From an uncultured Nitrosomonadales bacterium (GTDB lineage Bacteria; Pseudomonadota; Gammaproteobacteria; Burkholderiales; Gallionellaceae): 33,428 bases of DNA. The stretch spans positions 1-33,428 of the forward strand of contig CAIWRI010000106.1 of assembly GCA_903915035.1 (NCBI GenBank), written 5' to 3'. Positions 8,559 through 18,168 of this stretch are shown here, one piece after another; position 1 is the stretch's first letter, and each line of letters opens with the position of its first letter. The notes under the pieces were generated by a model, which ran no database searches, had not been told where the DNA came from, and was given only the letters and a program-made list of their open reading frames with translations. The position numbers and the translations under genes were made by a program.

Positions 8559-9794
8559 ATGATGACTACACTTTCTACTGTACCCCTGGCGCACCCGCTG
8601 CGAAATCGCAGCTTTCTGATGCTGCTGGGTTTTCGTATCCAGATTGTGCTGGCTTATCAAATTATCGCCGTGGTGGTCGGCTGGCACATTTATGAACTGA
8701 CGCACGATGCGCTGGCGCTGGGATTGATTGGGCTTGCCGAAGTCATCCCCTATTTTTTCTGCGCACTGTTTGCGGGTCATGCCGTCGATCATTACTCCCG
8801 GCAATTATTTGGCGTTTTTGCAGGCTTGCTGGTGAGTTTGAATGCGCTGGGGTTGCTTGTCATTGCGCAGTCTCAAAGCACATCGTCCTGGTGGATTTAT
8901 GCTGCAATCGCAAGCGGCGGTGTTGCGCGAGCTTTTATAGGCCCGACTTATGGTTCACTTTTCGCCTTGCTGCTGCCACGCGTTCAATATGCGCGAGCGG
9001 CAGGTGCAGGTAGCTCAGTTTTTCAGTTTTCTGCGGTGTTAGGCCCGGCCTTAGGTGGTGCTCTGGTCGCCTGGAGCGGTATGTCGACCGCCTATGCAGT
9101 ATCGGCTATCCTGGCTATGAGTTCAGCGATTACCTTGTTTTTGCTGCGCGTTGAGGCGCAACCTGCTGTGTCATCCTTACCAATATTCGGCAGTATCGCT
9201 GAAGGCTTGCGTTTCGTGTTCGGCAACCAGATTCTGCTAGGCGCGCAGGCACTGGATATGTTCGCAGTGTTGTTTGGCGGGGCGGTCGCCATGCTGCCCG
9301 CTTACATCCACGACATTTTTCATTACGGGCCCCAGGCGCTGGGTCTTTTACGCTCGGCACCTGCTGCCGGGTCAATTGTAATGGGTATCATACTTGCCCG
9401 ACACCCCTTGAACAAACAGGCGGGAGGTTGGTTGCTGGCGGCTGTTGCAGGATTTGGTCTGTGCATCATGGCTTTTTCCCTGAACACATACTTTTGGTTT
9501 GCTGTCATTCTGCTGGTGATGTCGGGCATGTGCGATGGTGTGTCGGTGGTGATGCGCAGCACCATCATGCAGTTATCAACACCTGATGCAATGCGCGGGC
9601 GCGTGGCTTCCATCAACGGAATTTTTATCGGCTCGTCCAACGAACTGGGTGCTTTTGAATCCGGACTGGCTGCACGTCTGATGGGCTTGGTTCCATCTGT
9701 GCTGTTTGGCGGTATGATGACACTGGCTGTGGTGGCGGCCACAGCACGTTTTGCACCAAAGTTGCGTAAACTCGACATGCAGAAACTCTATTAG
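8559..9794 (+). CDS. MFS transporter (MFS_3 / EntS-like), 411 aa
   Basis: This is an inner-membrane major facilitator transporter with twelve predicted helices and no signal peptide. The pattern RNRSFLMLLGFRIQIVLAYQ at the start, then VGWHIYELTHDALALGLIGL and the loop AGHAVDHYSRQ, is that of the MFS_3 subgroup, which includes the enterobactin exporter EntS. A late segment VMRSTIMQLSTPDAMRGRVA is another hallmark. An upstream TTG at 8532 is in frame, but ATG 8559 (with a second ATG at 8562) fits the family's N-terminus better; no clear ribosome site supports either. The gene ends before a GC-rich hairpin at 9839. No siderophore genes are nearby, so the substrate is open. Confidence 0.88.
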   Translation: MMTTLSTVPLAHPLRNRSFLMLLGFRIQIVLAYQIIAVVVGWHIYELTHDALALGLIGLAEVIPYFFCALFAGHAVDHYSRQLFGVFAGLLVSLNALGLLVIAQSQSTSSWWIYAAIASGGVARAFIGPTYGSLFALLLPRVQYARAAGAGSSVFQFSAVLGPALGGALVAWSGMSTAYAVSAILAMSSAITLFLLRVEAQPAVSSLPIFGSIAEGLRFVFGNQILLGAQALDMFAVLFGGAVAMLPAYIHDIFHYGPQALGLLRSAPAAGSIVMGIILARHPLNKQAGGWLLAAVAGFGLCIMAFSLNTYFWFAVILLVMSGMCDGVSVVMRSTIMQLSTPDAMRGRVASINGIFIGSSNELGAFESGLAARLMGLVPSVLFGGMMTLAVVAATARFAPKLRKLDMQKLY

Positions 9795-9838
9795 CAGCGT
9801 GTCAATGATTTGGTTTTACTGTATAAACCATTACACGT

Positions 9839-9878
9839 CCCCGCTGAACACTGTTAAGCGGGGCTCATGCTTATTTTT
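9839..9878 (+). terminator. probable rho-independent terminator after MFS gene
   Basis: CCCCGCT at 9839-9845 pairs perfectly with AGCGGGG at 9857-9863, with an inner AAC/GTT pairing in the loop. The T-rich tract (TTATTTTTATT) starts only about 7 nt after the stem, so termination may be imperfect and allow read-through into the next gene. Confidence 0.5.
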
Positions 9879-9894
9879 ATTCAAAGGTTGATCG

Positions 9895-10374
9895 ATGCAC
9901 CCAGTTTATGATGTTGATGCACTACTTTTACTCGCCATAGCGATTTCATCCAAGCGGCGCCCCGCAGAACTGGCCGAGATTATCGCGGCCAATGATCTGA
10001 TCCATGGCTCTGTTTCTTTAAAGTCCGAACTGTCTGAAGCGTTTCGGCGCTTATCGCTGCATGGTTTGATCGTGCAGGCGGAGACGGGTTATGCACTGGC
10101 CCCTGCCGCGCTGAACATGATGAGTAGCGGTCGCAAAAAAGCCGGTAATGATGAACGATTGTTGGCGCTTAAAGTGGCGCTTGCCGCATGTAATATCAAA
10201 GCGGTGCATCCGGTCATGCTGGTTTCTGAAGCGCAGTTAAGCGCCGCAATTCATGAGCATCAGGCATCCGGGGAACATGCGGGCAAAAATTTGCTGGTGC
10301 CAAAACCCAAAGCGGTGGTTGATCCGAAACGTCCGCAGCGTCGTAAACCACTTCCTTCACGCCGAAAATTTTAA
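9895..10374 (+). CDS. uncharacterised protein with winged-helix-like N-terminus, 159 aa
   Basis: I do not recognise a named family. Residues 5-75 look like a winged-helix fold: helices around PAELAEIIAANDL and LKSELSEAFRRLSLHGLIV, then a short beta wing (QAETGYALAP). The middle is helical (DERLLALKVALAACNIKAV). The C-terminus is a strongly basic tail (PKRPQRRKPLPSRRKF) that would suit nucleic-acid binding. There is no signal peptide or membrane segment. AAAGG near 9883 is a reasonable ribosome site for the ATG at 9895. The stop is only 10 nt before the spermidine-synthase-like gene, so the two are probably co-transcribed. A DNA- or RNA-binding role is inference only. Confidence 0.75.
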   Translation: MHPVYDVDALLLLAIAISSKRRPAELAEIIAANDLIHGSVSLKSELSEAFRRLSLHGLIVQAETGYALAPAALNMMSSGRKKAGNDERLLALKVALAACNIKAVHPVMLVSEAQLSAAIHEHQASGEHAGKNLLVPKPKAVVDPKRPQRRKPLPSRRKF

Positions 10375-10384
10375 TCACGCACGC

Positions 10385-11203
10385 ATGGCTGCCAAAAATA
10401 AGCACGTGAAAAATATTGCCCGGGCGATGCAGAGTATCAAACATATGCTGATGTCTGAATCAAACTTTGAATCCGGCAAGCCTTATGTGACTGAGCGTGA
10501 CGGCGTGCTGGCATTGAATTTTGATGCCATGTCGGTACAAAGCGAAATGTATATCGACAGTCCGGATGATCTGGTTCTGGAGTATACGCGCGCCATGATG
10601 AGTTTTTTGTTGCTCAATCCCGAGCCCAGGCGTATTGCCATGATAGGTCTGGGGGGTGGCTCAATTGCTAAATACTGTTACCGGTATGTAGCTGGCGCTG
10701 AAATAATCGTGGTAGAAATCAGTCCGGAAGTGGTTGCACTTCGCAATGAATTTGCCATTCCGGCCGATGATGCCCGTTTTCAGGTGGTGTTGAATGATGG
10801 TGTGTTATGGGTTGCCGATACGCCATGGCAACCTGAAGTGCTGATTCTGGATGGCTTTGAGGCGGGTGGCCTGCCGGAACAGTTGAGCTCGCAAAGTTTT
10901 TATGATGACTGCTACACTTCGTTGGCTGATGGCGGTATTCTGGCGGTTAATTTGTGGGGTGGCTACCCGCATTATGAAGACTATCTGGCGCGGATCGGTA
11001 ACAGTTTTTCCGGGCATCTGGTGGTGGTCGAACCGGATAAAAGTGTTAATAAAATTGTGCTGGCGGTGAAAAACAGTGTTTTTCCGCCGCCCGCCTCTTT
11101 GATACGGCAGCATGCCAATATGCTGGAGTTGACACATCCGCTCAACTTTCAGATGAAAGCAAACAAGTTGATTAACGCACTGTCAGAACACCGGAAAAGT
11201 TGA
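10385..11203 (+). CDS. spermidine synthase-like (aminopropyltransferase-fold) protein, 272 aa
   Basis: The protein has the Rossmann fold of the spermidine synthase family. The glycine-rich nucleotide-binding motif is MIGLGGGSIAKYCYR (about residues 86-100), followed by the acidic strand IIVVEISPEVVALR that binds decarboxylated SAM in true synthases, and FQVVLNDGVLW. The catalytic region reads LILDGFEAGG: the first Asp is kept, but the usual Asp-Pro that follows in classical enzymes is absent. That makes genuine polyamine synthesis uncertain. An in-frame ATG at 10253 lies deep inside the previous gene, so I chose ATG 10385, 10 nt after that gene's stop. There is no speD or speE partner nearby, and this may be one of the unassigned homologues common in betaproteobacteria. 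Confidence 0.8.
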   Translation: MAAKNKHVKNIARAMQSIKHMLMSESNFESGKPYVTERDGVLALNFDAMSVQSEMYIDSPDDLVLEYTRAMMSFLLLNPEPRRIAMIGLGGGSIAKYCYRYVAGAEIIVVEISPEVVALRNEFAIPADDARFQVVLNDGVLWVADTPWQPEVLILDGFEAGGLPEQLSSQSFYDDCYTSLADGGILAVNLWGGYPHYEDYLARIGNSFSGHLVVVEPDKSVNKIVLAVKNSVFPPPASLIRQHANMLELTHPLNFQMKANKLINALSEHRKS

Positions 11204-11305
11204 TTTGCAAAGACATAATACATCCTGCCTGAGTCCTATATCTCTGGTCATTAGTGACAGAATCCAGTAAAGTGTAACTCCTAACCTTAGAAAAAGAACA
11301 ATAAC

Positions 11306-11545
11306 ATGAGTGCAAAAGGCCAGCAGTTGCAAGACCCGTTCCTGAATACCCTGCGTCGTGAGCATGTTCAGGTCGCCATTTATCTGGTCAACGGCATCAA
11401 GCTGCAAGGGCAGGTAGAATCCTTTGACCAGTATGTCGTGCTGCTGAAAAACAACTCCGTCATTCAGATGGTTTATAAACATGCAATTTCCACCATTGTG
11501 CCGGCACGCGCAGTGAGTATTGTTTATGACGATGCCGACGCGTAA
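11306..11545 (+). CDS. hfq: RNA chaperone Hfq, 79 aa
   Basis: Hfq is the hexameric Sm-like chaperone that pairs small RNAs with mRNAs. The sequence carries the full Sm1 region ([20 protein letters not shown], then [20 protein letters not shown]) and the Sm2 signature [12 protein letters not shown]. The conserved proximal-face residues Gln8 and the KH pair of the YKH motif are present. At 79 residues it has the short C-terminal tail usual in betaproteobacteria. The ATG at 11306 has only a poor ribosome site (AGAAAAAGAA upstream). The next gene, hflX, starts 2 nt after the stop, a classical hfq-hflX pairing. Confidence 0.98.
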   Translation: MSAKGQQLQDPFLNTLRREHVQVAIYLVNGIKLQGQVESFDQYVVLLKNNSVIQMVYKHAISTIVPARAVSIVYDDADA

Positions 11546-11547
11546 CT

Positions 11548-12696
11548 ATGCAACAAACCTCTGAAAGTCCCCCGTCAGCGATCCTGGTAAGCATTGACCT
11601 AGGTGGTGCCGACTATCGTGAGAGTCTGGAAGAATTGCGCCTGCTGGCTGAAACGGCCGGTGTGCGTACCCTGGCGACCTTTGAAGCTCGCCGCATACGT
11701 CCTGATGCCGCCCTATTTGCCGGTAGCGGAAAAATTGCCGAAATCGCCGAGATGGTTGAGTTAAAGGAAGTGCCACTGGTGATTTTTAATCACGATCTGT
11801 CGCCAGCGCAAATGCGTAACCTGACCGCCAGGCTCAATACTCGCGTCATTGACCGCACCATGCTGATTCTGGATATTTTTGCTCAGCGCGCGCAAAGCCA
11901 TGAAGGCAAGGTGCAGGTTGAACTGGCGCAGCTAAAATATATGGCTACCCGTCTGGTAGGGCTCAATACCGACATGGGTCAGCAAAAATTTGCGGTGGGC
12001 GCGCGCGGTCCCGGTGAAACTCAACTGGAACTGGACAGGCGAAAACTGGATAAACGCGTGCATTTATTGAAGGAACGTCTGGAAAAGCTTAAAGCGCAGC
12101 GCGATGTGATGCGGCGTTCGCGGAATCGTTCCGGCGTATTTTCAGTGTCCATCGTAGGCTACACCAATGCGGGTAAATCCACACTATTCAATCGCCTCAC
12201 TAAAGCGAATGTGTATGTGGCGAATCAGTTGTTCGCAACGCTGGATACCACGTCCCGCCGTATGTATTCGGAAGGTGTGGGGGAGATCGTCATGTCGGAT
12301 ACGGTCGGTTTTATCCGGCATTTGCCGCATGGTCTGGTTGCCGCCTTCCGCAGTACGCTGGAAGAAACGATACAGGCGGATTTATTGTTGCATGTCGTCG
12401 ATGCCAGCAATCCCAATCGCGATGATCAGATTAATGAAGTCAATAAAGTATTGAAGGAAATCGACGCAGGGGATATTCCTCAGTTGATGGTGTATAACAA
12501 AGTTGACTTGACAGACATTCCTGCGGGTATAGAGCGAGACGACTGTGATAAAATCAGCCGCATTTTTTTGAGTGCAGTCAGTGGTGCAGGGTTGGAGGAT
12601 TTGCGTGCGGCGCTGTATGCCGCCAAGGATGCAAAGCTGGTTATTGAACAAAATGAAAATCAAATTAAACAAGCGAGAAATCTGCCATGGGAATGA
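11548..12696 (+). CDS. hflX: GTPase HflX, 382 aa
   Basis: HflX is a ribosome-associated GTPase that splits stalled 70S ribosomes and helps 50S maturation under stress. The N-terminal HflX-specific domain (about 1-190) includes the GSGKIAEIAEMVE and GARGPGETQLELDRR signatures. A coiled helix (LLKERLEKLKAQRDVM) leads to the G domain, with the P-loop GYTNAGKST near residue 204, switch II DTVGFI and the specificity motif NKVD. The 382 residues are somewhat shorter than the E. coli protein because of a short C-terminal tail. It starts 2 nt after hfq and overlaps hflK by 10 nt, indicating co-transcription. Confidence 0.97.
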   Translation: MQQTSESPPSAILVSIDLGGADYRESLEELRLLAETAGVRTLATFEARRIRPDAALFAGSGKIAEIAEMVELKEVPLVIFNHDLSPAQMRNLTARLNTRVIDRTMLILDIFAQRAQSHEGKVQVELAQLKYMATRLVGLNTDMGQQKFAVGARGPGETQLELDRRKLDKRVHLLKERLEKLKAQRDVMRRSRNRSGVFSVSIVGYTNAGKSTLFNRLTKANVYVANQLFATLDTTSRRMYSEGVGEIVMSDTVGFIRHLPHGLVAAFRSTLEETIQADLLLHVVDASNPNRDDQINEVNKVLKEIDAGDIPQLMVYNKVDLTDIPAGIERDDCDKISRIFLSAVSGAGLEDLRAALYAAKDAKLVIEQNENQIKQARNLPWE

Positions 12697-13883
12697 ATGA
12701 TCCGCAATGGGGCAACAAAAACGGCGGTCCGCCTGATTTGGAGGAATTGTTGCGCAAATTAAAGCTGCAACTGGCGACCTTACTCGGTAAAAAGGCGACT
12801 GGCAACGGCTCAGCCAATGGCGGAATGCCAAAGTTGAGTGGCGGTGGTTTAGGTTTGCTGGCCGTGATTGCTGTGCTGATCTGGCTGGGAAGCGGTTTTT
12901 ATATCGTCGATGCCAGTCAGCGCGGTGTAGTGCTGCGTTTTGGTAAATTGCTGGAAACAACGGAGCCGGGTCCTCGCTGGCATTTTCCGTACCCGGTTGA
13001 AACTGTTGAAATTGTAAACTTGAGTCAGGTTCGTACCGTTGAGGTAGGTTATCGCGATAACGTCAAAAACAAGATGCTCAAAGAGTCTTTGATGCTGACT
13101 GATGATGAAAATATCATTGATATCCAGTTCGCTGTGCAGTATTACGTGAATGATCCGGCCGCGTATGTGTTCAATAATCGCAACCCGGATGAGAACGTGC
13201 GTCAGGCAGCGGAATCCGCTATTCGTGAAGTGGTCGGTAAAAACAAGATGGATTTCGTGTTGTATGAAGGACGCGAACAGGTCGCGGCCACGGCAACCAA
13301 ACTGATTCAGGATATTCTGGATCGCTATAAATCAGGCATTCTGATCAGCAAACTAACCATGCAGAATGCGCAGCCGCCGGAACAGGTACAGGCCGCCTTT
13401 GACGATGCAGTGAAGGCCGGGCAGGATCGCGAACGGCAAAAGAATGAAGGCCAGTCTTATGCAAATGATGTGATTCCGCGTGCCAGTGGTACGGCCGCCC
13501 GTCTGATACAGGAGTCAGAAGGTTATAAGCAAAGCGTGATTGCCAATGCAGAAGGGGATGCGAGCCGTTTCAGTCAGATTCTGGTCCAATATGAGAAGGC
13601 GCCGGTTGTAACGCGTGAACGGATGTATCTTGATACGATGTCTCAGATCATGGGGAATGTCAGCAAAGTGATGGTTGATCAAAAGAATGGCAGCAGTCTG
13701 TTGTATCTGCCGCTGGACAAATTGCTGGAGGCCAGTCGTGCCGGAGTTCCGTCTGTTCCTGGCGTGGATGTACCTGCAGCGGTGAAGCTGGATGCCGCGC
13801 CTGCCTCATCTGAAAATAATGACAATAGTGCAGCACAGCGTGCGCGAGATTCGCTGCTTAGTCGTGATCGGAGTGCCCGCTAA
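12687..13883 (+). CDS. hflK: HflK, FtsH protease regulatory subunit, 398 aa
   Basis: HflK pairs with HflC to form a large membrane cage around the AAA protease FtsH and limits its activity. The protein has a glycine-rich cytoplasmic N-terminus (NDPQWGNKNGGPPDLEELL), one membrane helix at about 54-72, and a periplasmic SPFH/band-7 domain beginning DASQRGVVLRFGKLLETTEP. The long helical region (KAGQDRERQKNEGQSYANDV) is typical. ATG 12687 lies 10 nt inside hflX, and the stop overlaps the hflC ATG by one base. The C-terminal tail is rich in Ala, Asn and Arg, as usual for the family. Confidence 0.96.
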   Translation: MGMNDPQWGNKNGGPPDLEELLRKLKLQLATLLGKKATGNGSANGGMPKLSGGGLGLLAVIAVLIWLGSGFYIVDASQRGVVLRFGKLLETTEPGPRWHFPYPVETVEIVNLSQVRTVEVGYRDNVKNKMLKESLMLTDDENIIDIQFAVQYYVNDPAAYVFNNRNPDENVRQAAESAIREVVGKNKMDFVLYEGREQVAATATKLIQDILDRYKSGILISKLTMQNAQPPEQVQAAFDDAVKAGQDRERQKNEGQSYANDVIPRASGTAARLIQESEGYKQSVIANAEGDASRFSQILVQYEKAPVVTRERMYLDTMSQIMGNVSKVMVDQKNGSSLLYLPLDKLLEASRAGVPSVPGVDVPAAVKLDAAPASSENNDNSAAQRARDSLLSRDRSAR

Positions 13884-14761
13884 TGAAAACCAATATAGCT
13901 AATCTTCTGATCGCTGTGATACTGGCATTGATCGTACTGAGCCTGAGCCTCTTTGTTGTCGATCAGCGGCAAAATGCCATCGTGTTTCAATTGGGCGAGG
14001 TGGTTGGTGTAAAAACGACGCCTGGTTTGTACTTCAAAATACCGCTGACACAAAATGTGCGTATTTTTGATTCGCGCATCCTGACGCTGGACACCGGTGA
14101 GCCTGAGCGTTTTATCACGGCTGAAAAGAAAAACGTGATGGTCGATTCGTTTGTCAAATGGCGAATCATTGATGTGAAGCAGTATTACATCAGTGTGGGT
14201 GGCGACGAAGATCGGGCCAATACCCGCTTGCGGCAGACGGTGAATTCAAGCATGCGTGAAGAGTTCGGTAAGCGCACCATACATGAGGTTGTGTCGGGCG
14301 AACGCGAACAAATCATGACCGTGCTGCGCAACAAAACCGATGCGGATGCACGCAAGATTGGTATACAGGTGTTGGATGTACGTTTAAAACGCGTCGATTT
14401 CCCTTCTGAAATCAGTGATTCCGTTTATCGCCGTATGGATGCTGAACGCAAACGTGTCGCCAATGAGTTGCGTGCGTCAGGTGCGGCGGATGCTGAAAAA
14501 ATCAAGGCGGATGCCGATAAGCAGCGTGAAGTGATACTGGCTGAGGCTTATCGTACTGCGCAAAGTACCAAGGGTGAGGGGGATGCGAAGGCGTCTTCCA
14601 TCTATGCAGCCGCTTTTGGACGTAATGCCGAGTTTTATTCTTTTTATCGCAGCCTTGAAGCTTACAAGCAGAGTTTCAAGAACAAGAGCGATGTGATGGT
14701 GGTTGATCCGAGTTCAACCTTCTTTAAATATCTGAAAAATCCGGGTAAAGCGGGTAAATAA
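13883..14761 (+). CDS. hflC: HflC, FtsH protease regulatory subunit, 292 aa
   Basis: HflC is the partner of HflK in the FtsH-regulating membrane complex. It has an N-terminal membrane helix (about 7-26, NLLIAVILALIVLSLSLFVV) followed by the SPFH/band-7 domain (VDQRQNAIVFQLGEVVGVKT). The later helical arm carries RVANELRASGAADAEKIKAD. Length and layout match the family. The start overlaps the hflK stop by one base (TAATG). In many relatives a small DUF2065 (YjeT-like) gene follows; here only 92 nt separate hflC from hisZ and no such gene fits. Confidence 0.96.
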   Translation: MKTNIANLLIAVILALIVLSLSLFVVDQRQNAIVFQLGEVVGVKTTPGLYFKIPLTQNVRIFDSRILTLDTGEPERFITAEKKNVMVDSFVKWRIIDVKQYYISVGGDEDRANTRLRQTVNSSMREEFGKRTIHEVVSGEREQIMTVLRNKTDADARKIGIQVLDVRLKRVDFPSEISDSVYRRMDAERKRVANELRASGAADAEKIKADADKQREVILAEAYRTAQSTKGEGDAKASSIYAAAFGRNAEFYSFYRSLEAYKQSFKNKSDVMVVDPSSTFFKYLKNPGKAGK

Positions 14762-14795
14762 TGGTGCATTACCTTTTTGCAGGTGGGTTTTGTTC

Positions 14796-14819
14796 ACAGG
14801 CGGGCACAGGCCTGTTTAT
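14796..14819 (+). terminator. weak hairpin between hflC and hisZ
   Basis: ACAGGC (14796-14801) pairs with GCCTGT (14810-14815) around an 8-nt loop and is followed by TTATT rather than a clean T-run. It could be an attenuator or partial terminator that lowers hisZ-purA transcription relative to hfq-hflC. The stem is short. Confidence 0.3.
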
Positions 14820-14853
14820 TGATACTGGATTTAATAGTGGAATTTTTTAAATA

Positions 14854-16023
14854 ATGCAAAACTGGTTATTACCCGAATACATACAGGACATGTTGCCAGC
14901 CGAAGCTTGGCGTGTTGAGCGAATGCGTGCGCAACTGCTGGATATGTTGCGCAAGTCAGGCTATCAGCTGGTGTCCCCGCCGTTGCTGGAGTACGCTGAA
15001 TCGTTGCTGATTGCCGGCAGTGCGGACATGGATTTGCGCACCTTCAAGCTGGTAGATCAGTTAAGCGGGCGTACGCTGGCCTTGCGTGCTGATATTACGC
15101 CGCAGGTCGCACGCATTGATGCGCATGTGCTCAACCGCCAGGGTGTGGCGCGTTTGTGCTATGCCGGCAGTGTTTTGCATACGCAACCGGCAGGCCTTAA
15201 CCGTACCCGCGAGTTGTTGCAAATCGGTGCGGAGCTGTATGGTCATGCGGGTATCGAAAGCGATCTGGAAATCCAGCAGCTGATGTTGCAGGCGCTGAAA
15301 CTGATCGGCGTGCAAGATGTGCATCTGGATTTAGGGCATGTTGGTGTATTTGGTGCTTTGGTTAAGTATGCGCAGATTGACAAACAACTTGAAAATGATT
15401 TATTTGCAGCGATGCAAAGCAAGGACAGTACCACTTTAAAAGCCCTGGTGGTAGCGTTGAATAAGGAGGTGCGTGATGCCTTACTGGTACTGCCAGGCTT
15501 GTACGGCAGTTGCGAGGAAGTGCTCTTGCGTGCGCAAACTCAGCTGCCTGACTATCCCGGGATTAAGGCCGCTTTGGCTGACTTGCATGCTGTTTCGGCG
15601 AAGTTGGCGCAATCGGTATCTCGTATCAGCATCGATCTGGCTGATTTGCGTGGTTATCATTATCACAGCGGGATGGTGTTCGCGGCCTATCATGCGGGTA
15701 GTCATGATGCGATCGCATTGGGAGGTCGTTATGATGACCTGGGCAAGAGTTTTGGTCGTGCCCGTCCGGCAACCGGATTTAGCATGGACTTACGTCAGTT
15801 GTATCGACTGCTGCCGGCCATATCGGAACAGCCGGGAATTCGTGCGCCATACTTTGACGATGTCGCCCTGGCTGCCGAGATTGCAAAGCAGCGGGAGGCG
15901 GGTGAAATGGTGGTGGTGAATTTGCCGGGCAGTGAGAATTTTGCTTGCGAACTGCAATGTAATCGTGAACTGGTTTTGCGGGATGGTCTCTGGTGTGTAG
16001 AGGCAAATAACGAGCATTGTTAA
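14854..16023 (+). CDS. hisZ: ATP phosphoribosyltransferase regulatory subunit HisZ, 389 aa
   Basis: HisZ is a histidyl-tRNA-synthetase-like protein that activates the short form of HisG, the first enzyme of histidine synthesis. The class II synthetase core is recognisable: the N-terminal LPEYIQDMLPAEAWRVERMR, motif 2-like ARLCYAGSVLHT, the ELLQIGAELYGH segment and the HisRS-like GGRYDDLGKSFG with ATGFSMDL. The anticodon-binding domain of true HisRS is missing, as expected, and the 389 residues match HisZ. The ATG at 14854 has no clear ribosome site. The gene lies between hflC and purA, the usual betaproteobacterial position. Its presence implies a short-form HisG elsewhere in the genome. Confidence 0.95.
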   Translation: MQNWLLPEYIQDMLPAEAWRVERMRAQLLDMLRKSGYQLVSPPLLEYAESLLIAGSADMDLRTFKLVDQLSGRTLALRADITPQVARIDAHVLNRQGVARLCYAGSVLHTQPAGLNRTRELLQIGAELYGHAGIESDLEIQQLMLQALKLIGVQDVHLDLGHVGVFGALVKYAQIDKQLENDLFAAMQSKDSTTLKALVVALNKEVRDALLVLPGLYGSCEEVLLRAQTQLPDYPGIKAALADLHAVSAKLAQSVSRISIDLADLRGYHYHSGMVFAAYHAGSHDAIALGGRYDDLGKSFGRARPATGFSMDLRQLYRLLPAISEQPGIRAPYFDDVALAAEIAKQREAGEMVVVNLPGSENFACELQCNRELVLRDGLWCVEANNEHC

Positions 16024-17361
<1,338 letters not shown>

Positions 17362-17391
17362 TGTCGCAGGCCTCGGGCGCAAGTCTGTAGA

Positions 17392-17419
17392 TTGCAAAAC
17401 TTTGCTGGTGGTGTAAGAT
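17392..17419 (+). promoter_or_regulatory. candidate sigma70 promoter of the CCDC90/DUF1640-like gene
   Basis: A -35-like TTGCAA (17392-17397) and a -10-like TAAGAT (17414-17419) are 16 nt apart, followed by a GC-rich discriminator (GCGCGCC). Transcription would start near 17426, only about 3 nt before the ACG that replaces the start codon of the next reading frame. Confidence 0.45.
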
Positions 17420-17428
17420 GCGCGCCGT

Positions 17429-17677
17429 ACGAGCACACTTACTTTTAAGACACTTGATGCGACACGGCGGTTACGCGATACTGGTTTTGATGAAAAGCAG
17501 GCTGAAGCTGTCTTGCGTGTGTTATCTGATGCGCAAGACAGGCTGGTGACAAGTGAGCATTTTGACGGTCGATTGCAATCGCTGGAGGCTGAACTGGAAG
17601 CCGCTGAGTTACACTTGACGATAAAGTTGGGTGCATTTTTAGTTGTTGCTGTCGGTGTTATCCTGACAGTACTGTGA
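17429..17677 (+). pseudogene. CCDC90/DUF1640-like coiled-coil membrane protein lacking a normal start codon
   Basis: An open frame of 82 codons runs to TGA 17675 and reads like the small coiled-coil proteins of the DUF1640/CCDC90 group. The N-terminal TLTFKTLDATRRLRDTGF is followed by EKQAEAVLRVLSDAQDRL, a coiled coil (RLQSLEAELEAAELHLTIKL) and one C-terminal membrane helix (GAFLVVAVGVILTVL). Family members usually begin Met-Ser-Thr-Leu-Thr; here the codon before Ser-Thr-Leu-Thr is ACG (17429-17431), and an in-frame TAA lies five codons upstream. No ATG, GTG or TTG is available before the conserved region. The frame has no internal stop. Either the ATG mutated to ACG and the gene is silent, or ACG is used at low efficiency. 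The family's function in bacteria is unknown. Confidence 0.6.
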
Positions 17678-17990
17678 CTGCTGCACTGACTATTGCGGCA
17701 TTAGTCGGAGAAATTGTTAAGGATTACAATCATATTTCTGTGTTACTTTCCTAATGCACAAAACTTTATTCTTAGTTTTACACACTTTAAGTTTTTGCGG
17801 AAACCTGCTTTGAATATAAATGCTCAATTTTGTCTGTTATGTGCTTTGATGCAGGCTAAGTGATTGATGCGTGACAACGGGATTACAAGAAAATTGAAGC
17901 GTAGCTGTGAATTTAGCGGCTTCGGATATCATTCGCGTGCATTATTGACTCTTAGCGTAAAAAACGCCGCTACATCGCTTTCCGGGCACG
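17678..17990. other. 313-nt AT-rich intergenic region without recognised gene
   Basis: This stretch between the CCDC90/DUF1640-like frame and the tRNA terminator is AT-rich. A plus-strand open frame entering from about 17864 runs across the tRNA gene and is not credible. Short inverted arms (TAGCG/CGCTA near 17953-17972) are present but have no clear role. I see no gene here. Confidence 0.6.
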
Positions 17991-18020
17991 AAAAAATAGC
18001 TCACTTGCGTGAGCTATTTT
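17991..18020 (-). terminator. rho-independent terminator of tRNA-Leu
   Basis: Read on the minus strand, a perfect 12-bp stem (AAAATAGCTCAC / GTGAGCTATTTT) with a 4-nt loop ends in a run of six T. It starts 9 nt after the encoded CCA of the tRNA. The stem is nearly symmetrical, so some termination of plus-strand transcripts is also possible. Confidence 0.85.
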
Positions 18021-18028
18021 GTTGTTTC

Positions 18029-18113
18029 TGGTGCCCAGAAGAGGACTCGAACCTCCACACCTTACGGCACACGGACCTGAACCGTGCGCGTCTACCAATT
18101 CCGCCATCTGGGC
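18029..18113 (-). tRNA. tRNA-Leu (anticodon CAG), CCA encoded
   Basis: On the minus strand the acceptor arms GCCCAGA and TCTGGGC pair fully around a class II tRNA. The D arm contains GGAATTGGTAGACGC, the anticodon stem CACGG/CCGTG encloses loop TTCAGGT (anticodon CAG), the variable arm is long, and the T loop reads GGTTCGAGTCC. Discriminator A and an encoded CCA follow. It decodes CUG, a major Leu codon in these genes. It faces away from rnr, 55 nt apart, and has its own terminator. Confidence 0.96.
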
Positions 18114-18168
18114 AAGCAATGATACTTGCTGAAGGTGCGCATTTTAATAGTATGAGGAAAAGTTGTCA

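Noticed and set aside
10253..10384. Upstream extension of the spermidine-synthase-like gene
   Set aside because: It overlaps the preceding gene by more than 100 nt and adds residues absent from the family; ATG 10385 is a better start.
14762..14853. Possible small DUF2065 (YjeT-like) gene between hflC and hisZ, as in many relatives
   Set aside because: The gap is only 92 nt and contains no suitable reading frame.
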